From contig NC_061127.1 in NCBI RefSeq assembly GCF_905220365.1, positions 6,572,001 through 6,636,000 of the forward strand: a DNA stretch of 64,000 nt. The letters run 5' to 3'. This document shows positions 60,331 to 64,000 of the stretch, piece by piece (position 1 is the stretch's first letter; every line of letters begins with the position of its first letter). The notes beneath the pieces are model-generated. The model was given only the letters and a program-made list of their open reading frames with translations. It made no database searches and was not told where the DNA came from. The translations under genes and the position numbers were made by a program. The DNA is from Vanessa cardui. Lineage: Eukaryota > Arthropoda > Insecta > Lepidoptera > Nymphalidae.

Positions 60331-61349
60331 CATATGATAACCAACCCCTAAAACGTGAACGAAGCCGCGACTTACCAATAGTTTCTCATAAACTGATCAA
60401 GCATTTCGATATGACCAGACGGACTTTGGGCGAAGAACTAACACTGTTAACTTTCAAACTTCAGTCTGCTACTGAGGTTATCTGGACAGAAAAACTCAAT
60501 AACTTTATATAGCCCTAACTCCGACTTTAACATAGAGCGTACAAGATAACCATCAATATAGTACACTTAATTCCATTAATTAATGTTAGCGTGTTAACGA
60601 TAATGTCGTCCTGACCGAAAACAGCCAAGGCAACTAATGTCAAGAGAGGCCAGAAAAATATGCGGGATATATTATAGCCAGTTTTGAAGTTGGTGATGGA
60701 GCGAAGTATCTGATACGACTAGAAAAAGTGCATTTGCAGAACCAAGATCCTTACTTGCTTTTCAAAGCTCGGAATTTTAAGCATTTCCAGATATCCAACT
60801 GTCGATGAAAAAATTTTAACTGATCAATCCAGTAATGTGCTATTGGACCGAACTAGGATTTGAATCTATAATGTCAGAATTTACGACCACAATTAGCGGT
60901 ATAAGAATAAATGAAGTAAATTGTGAACGGATCAATATAAGTCGTTTAAAGAAAGAAAAATGAAATCCAACCGAGATGAATTTAAGACTGATTGAATTGA
61001 TTGAATATATAAATGAAAGCAAAATATGCCAAGTGGGTTCTCGACATATTTTAATATTTGCTTCGACAACTTTTATTCATATTCTTTTCCGATGTTAAAT
61101 ATTGTTATTTTGGGCCAGAAGTAATAGCGCAAAAGTCTTCACTGAAACAATTACTTATTAAAGAATATCTAAAGAAGCATAACTTACGTTTTTTTAATGA
61201 AACCTCAAAAAATTCTTTATTTGATTTAAATTAATGTAGTGTTTAAATCTTAGTTTATTACAAACCATTATTTTAATATTATATTTATGTAAGATTTGAT
61301 ATTTAAGGCTATGGTATTTTATGATAATAAACATGAATGCTTTGAGCAA

Positions 61350-61608
61350 GCCCGTTTGGGTAGCCCCTTATCAAGGCCATAAGACATTCTACCGTCAACA
61401 GTAATCGGTATGGTTTTGTTCCGGTTTGAAGGATTAGTAAGCCAGTGTTACTAAAGACTTAGGGGATGTAATTAATATCTTAGCACCCAAGGTTGGTGGT
61501 GCATTGGCGATATAAGGAATGGATATTTTTTCTTACAGGGTCATTGTCTAAAGGCGGTGGTGACCAACGTACCATCATGTGGCCCAATAGACAGATACCA
61601 TAAAGAAA
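61350..61608 (+). repeat. Dispersed repeat X, copy 3
   Basis: GCAAGCCCGTTTGGGTAGCC, TTGTTCCGGTTTGAAGGATT, CACCCAAGGTTGGTGGTGCA and GGTGGTGACCAACGTACC, diverged and with a small deletion. Confidence 0.65.
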
Positions 61609-61779
61609 GAAATCGCCAACTTTTGACATAAAAGCAGCATTTTGCCTAACGGTCGTTGAATAGCACGTTGCACGTATTCCGTAATGATACGATTACTATT
61701 AGAGACTACGAAACACATGAGCTAAACTAATATCATATTATTTTTCACATTCTCTCACTAAGTATCGCGTATATGGTTC

Positions 61780-62060
61780 GCCTTAGAAATAAACGGCCGT
61801 CGTTACAGTCGGTCGGTGCACACGAAAATTCTTTCATGTCTATTCAGACGCTGGATTCTAGAGTAGTTTGAACTGTGCAGTGAAAATAATCGCTGTAGTA
61901 AACTACAATTGTCGACTGGCCGGTTGCCAAGCCGTCGCAGCTCAAACATGGTTTCGTATGTTACGGCGCGATAGAATTAACAATTTAGCTTTTCATCGAC
62001 GATTCTCATGTCATAGACAGCTAGCTATACAAATAAAATATTATATCGACAGGTATTGTT
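61780..62060 (+). promoter_or_regulatory. Possible promoter or first-exon region (weak)
   Basis: A patch of balanced composition with several CpG-containing words: AACGGCCGTCGTTACAGTCG, GTCGGTGCACACG and CTGGCCGGTTGCCAAGCCGT. ACAGTC resembles an insect initiator, and CGACAG then GTATTG at about 62051 could be a donor. No reading frame with a recognisable product on either strand. It might equally be an old transposon fragment. Confidence 0.2.
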
Positions 62061-62514
62061 TGTTTTTCAACGTTTTCCGTTCGTATAACTTTTTTCAAAT
62101 GTTAAAATCTCTTTGTGAATGGTCGAATGAAGCCATTGTTGGAGGTGATCGAAATTTAAACGGTTTTAGTTGTTAAAACATTTTGTTATATTAAATGGAA
62201 AAGGTTATATTAACGTATTATATAGAACTAACAGTCGACGTTTTGCGCCCATAGAAAACATAAGGTCATTTTTATTAAAAAAACGAGTATGATTAAATTT
62301 CGTGTCTCACTTTGACCAAAAAGTACCATTGGAATTAGTTTCCATTTAGAAAGGAAATCTAAAAATATTTTACAATGATCACTTTTAGTACTTTTCAATA
62401 TACGAACTCTCTTAATCTAATATCTGTTTTTTTAGTTTAAGCCCTGTTTTGATGGGGAGACATTTTATATAAATACATAGATTCTTCAAATATTGATAGC
62501 TTTTTTTCAGTCTT

Positions 62515-62645
62515 TATAAAATATAAAGTCTGAGTCAAAATCTTCACTTAACACAGAAACGTTACAATTGGTTATTGATTGTCAAAAGCTACCACCGGTT
62601 CGGAAATAAACACCTCGGTCTTGAAAAGAACCGGCGAAAGAAAAT
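62515..62645 (+). repeat. Dispersed repeat Y, relic
   Basis: AAAGCTACCACCGGTTCGGA and TTGAAAAGAACCGGCG match the second half of repeat Y. The first half is poorly preserved. Confidence 0.45.
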
Positions 62646-63440
62646 CAGCGGGAAATACGAAAATTGTACATAGAAATAAATAGGTTCTTTCTTTTGCACT
62701 GATGGAAACTCCAGTTTTTATTAGGATTTTCTAGAATTGAAACCATAAATGTACAAGAAGCAGCGCAGGTTTCGTATCGCTTAAACAAAAAATACAAAGA
62801 CGTATCACAATATAACCAATATAAATAATAATAATAGAATACAGAACGAATACCGGCATCATTCAAATGGCCTCAATCCCATGATACTCTCCGACCGCTC
62901 TTAAGAGAAATTGCATTCTTAGTTTGTTGTTGACAGTGTAATATGAAATATGTTGTCGAAACTGCATTTTCAAGCTTGGTAGTGCTTACCATACGCCTCT
63001 AAGTTCGTTCCTGCGCACTCAGAGTCATATTAAACTGATATACGATGTTAATATTAGAATAACCTTTGTTCAAAACTTACATTAAAAGAAAAAATTTTGA
63101 AAATGTAAAAATAATAGTCTGTATATAAGATTCTTTGCTTTTGAGGTTTAGAGTTTATTCCAACATTACTGCTATGAGTATCTGTCTGATAAATATGTGA
63201 AAGAAATTTCATACAAGAACCATTATGATATTTTCCTGTGACTAGAACGAGATGAATTCTAGGCACAAATAAAAGTGAAAAAAAGTAAAGTTTAAATAAA
63301 ACTAGTTATTACGGATTTTAATCGCGTATATTAATTATTTTGGAGATCCCGACGTTTCGAGCACTTTACAGCGTTCGTGGTCACGGGTAGACTAAGGTGA
63401 CATTTGTCTATTTGAAGAACAAAGGAAATATTATTAACAA

Positions 63441-63785
63441 CTACCGCCAACGATTTCTCAATTGGTATCTTGAGTAACGTTCCGGTTGCACGCAGAAGGC
63501 ACTAACTGTATCTTTAGGTCTTGCAGTCAGCAGTTGGATTTGGGATTTTAAATTTTTAATAAGTGGATCCCAGGTGTTGGAAAGTCTCCAACCATCTTCT
63601 CTATTGAAGTTCGGATGTTTTTGAATTTCAATAGCCTCGCGTATCATTCTAGGAATGAATCTGTGTTCTTTAGCGAGGATCTGTGGTTTATCAAATCGGA
63701 TAAAATGGTTAGGTTTATCCAGAGCATGTTTACAGACTGCAGACTTTGAACAACGCCTATCCTTGACATCCTTATTATCAAGAAT
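63441..63785 (-). pseudogene. Penelope-like GIY-YIG endonuclease, C-terminal part
   Basis: The minus-strand frame reads SAVCKHALDKPNHFIRFDKP, LAKEHRFIPRMIREAIEIQK and HPNFNREDGWRLSNTWDPLI. This is the usual end of the GIY-YIG domain of Penelope-like retroelements (REAIEIxKHPN, NREDGxxLSxxW). The frame continues upstream of the first Met, so it is a fragment cut at about 63785; the catalytic GIY and YIG strands are missing. It ends in a stop at 63441. Confidence 0.72.
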
Positions 63786-63895
63786 CCTGACAATACATTA
63801 AGTCACACAGTTTATAGGAAACCCACACACGCCAACAAATACCTCAATGGTGACTCGCACCAAATGTGTAATAATTGCGAAAATTTAAGACAACA
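63779..63895 (+). pseudogene. Penelope-like reverse transcriptase fragment
   Basis: The plus strand encodes NPDNTLSHTVYRKPTHANKY and LNGDSHQMCNNC. VYRKPTHxxxYL is a strong Penelope-family RT signature (late part of the RT domain). About 38 codons remain, and the frame then runs into TAATTGCGAAAATTTAAGAC, a sequence also found at the borders of the 3.4 and 12.3 kb fragments. Confidence 0.65.
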
Positions 63896-63906
63896 AAAAG
63901 TAAAGT

Positions 63907-64000
63907 AACAGCCTGTAAATTTCCCACTGCTGGGATAAGGTCTCCTCTTCGATTAAGGAGAGGGTTTGGAACATATTCCACGAAGTTCCAATGCGGGTTG
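63907..64000 (-). repeat. tRNA-derived SINE, copy 14, cut by the window end
   Basis: Reverse tail: CAGCCTGTAAATTTCCCACT, GCTGGGATAAGGTCTCCTCT and GGAACATATTCCACGA. It is preceded by AAAGTAAAGTAA, the same unusual tail as copy 9. Confidence 0.85.

Larger units (their letters stand above)
63296..63895. mobile_element. Penelope-like element fragment, two parts head to head
   Basis: The left part reads on the minus strand: GIY-YIG C-terminal region (63441 to about 63785) followed by the 3' block GTGACCACGAACGCTGTAAA and ACGATTAAAATCCGTAATAA-type sequence also found at 3.4 and 12.3 kb. The right part (about 63775-63895) reads on the plus strand and encodes an RT-like piece. Opposite orientations imply an inversion during insertion or two independent fragments. 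Confidence 0.65.
27487..64000 (-). other. Presumed upstream intron or 5' flank of the Beat-like gene
   Basis: Exon A begins in phase 1, so at least one more exon (signal peptide) must lie upstream on the minus strand. I could not recognise it here. No other host gene is evident, so this 36 kb is probably intron and/or 5' flank filled with repeats. Larger stretches with nothing recognised: 30660-33975, 35080-36145, 38095-39160, 44605-46385, 46760-47750, 48710-49700, 51560-52485, 52855-53515, 53940-54995, 56580-57415 and 61870-62510. Confidence 0.45.

Noticed and set aside
62645..62866. Minus-strand frame with aromatic-rich start as a possible signal-peptide exon
   Set aside because: The tyrosine run comes from an ATA/ATAAT simple repeat; there is no donor in the needed phase and the 3' part overlaps a repeat relic.
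1..64000. CRISPR arrays, operons, ribosomal RNA or a new defence-type gene cluster
   Set aside because: No regularly spaced repeats, no gene clusters; the window is eukaryotic intron and repeat DNA.

Overview
The window is AT-rich nuclear DNA from an insect, almost certainly a moth or butterfly. The inference rests on two things: one gene of the insect Beaten-path (Beat) immunoglobulin family split over long introns, and a dense set of mobile elements of types common in Lepidoptera (tRNA-derived SINEs, Helitrons, a jockey-type LINE, Penelope-like fragments, MITEs). There is no sign of bacterial, viral or organellar organisation. The species cannot be named from the sequence alone.

The only host gene I can support lies on the minus strand. 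Four coding exons are visible, in transcription order: 27486-27320 and 25462-25279 (first Ig domain), then 19128-18989 and 8089-7870 (second Ig domain). All four have GT/AG borders, and their splice phases (1, 0, 1, 0, then 1 at the end) join into one open frame of about 236 residues with both Ig cysteine pairs. The signal-peptide exon was not found and should lie above 27.5 kb or beyond the window. The 3' end is uncertain; a weak candidate last exon is at 7396-7335, followed by AATAAA signals.

The rest is intron or flank packed with repeats. 0-16 kb: SINE copies, a palindromic Penelope-like insertion inside a SINE, and a Tc1-type MITE. 16.0-17.7 kb and 42.4-44.1 kb: two nearly identical 1.7 kb composite repeats in opposite orientation, each holding a nested Helitron-like element and a fold-back with about 219-bp arms. 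27.8-30.7 kb: a decayed Helitron with recognisable termini, HUH motif and Walker A. 36-50 kb: more SINEs, two copies of one MITE and a SINE fragment bracketed by 206-bp direct repeats. 57.4-60.2 kb: a defective LINE with endonuclease and reverse transcriptase. 63.3-63.9 kb: a head-to-head Penelope-like fragment (GIY-YIG part on minus, RT part on plus). 40.0 and 52.5 kb: two unusually clean hairpins.

I found no operon, CRISPR array, functional tRNA or rRNA, or new multi-gene system. The most interesting points are the repeat next to the 3' splice site of Beat exon 2, the inverted 1.7 kb pair spanning the four-exon region partly, the palindromic Penelope insertions, and the possible missed 3' exon. 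All repeat-family names are from pattern recognition, not from a database search.
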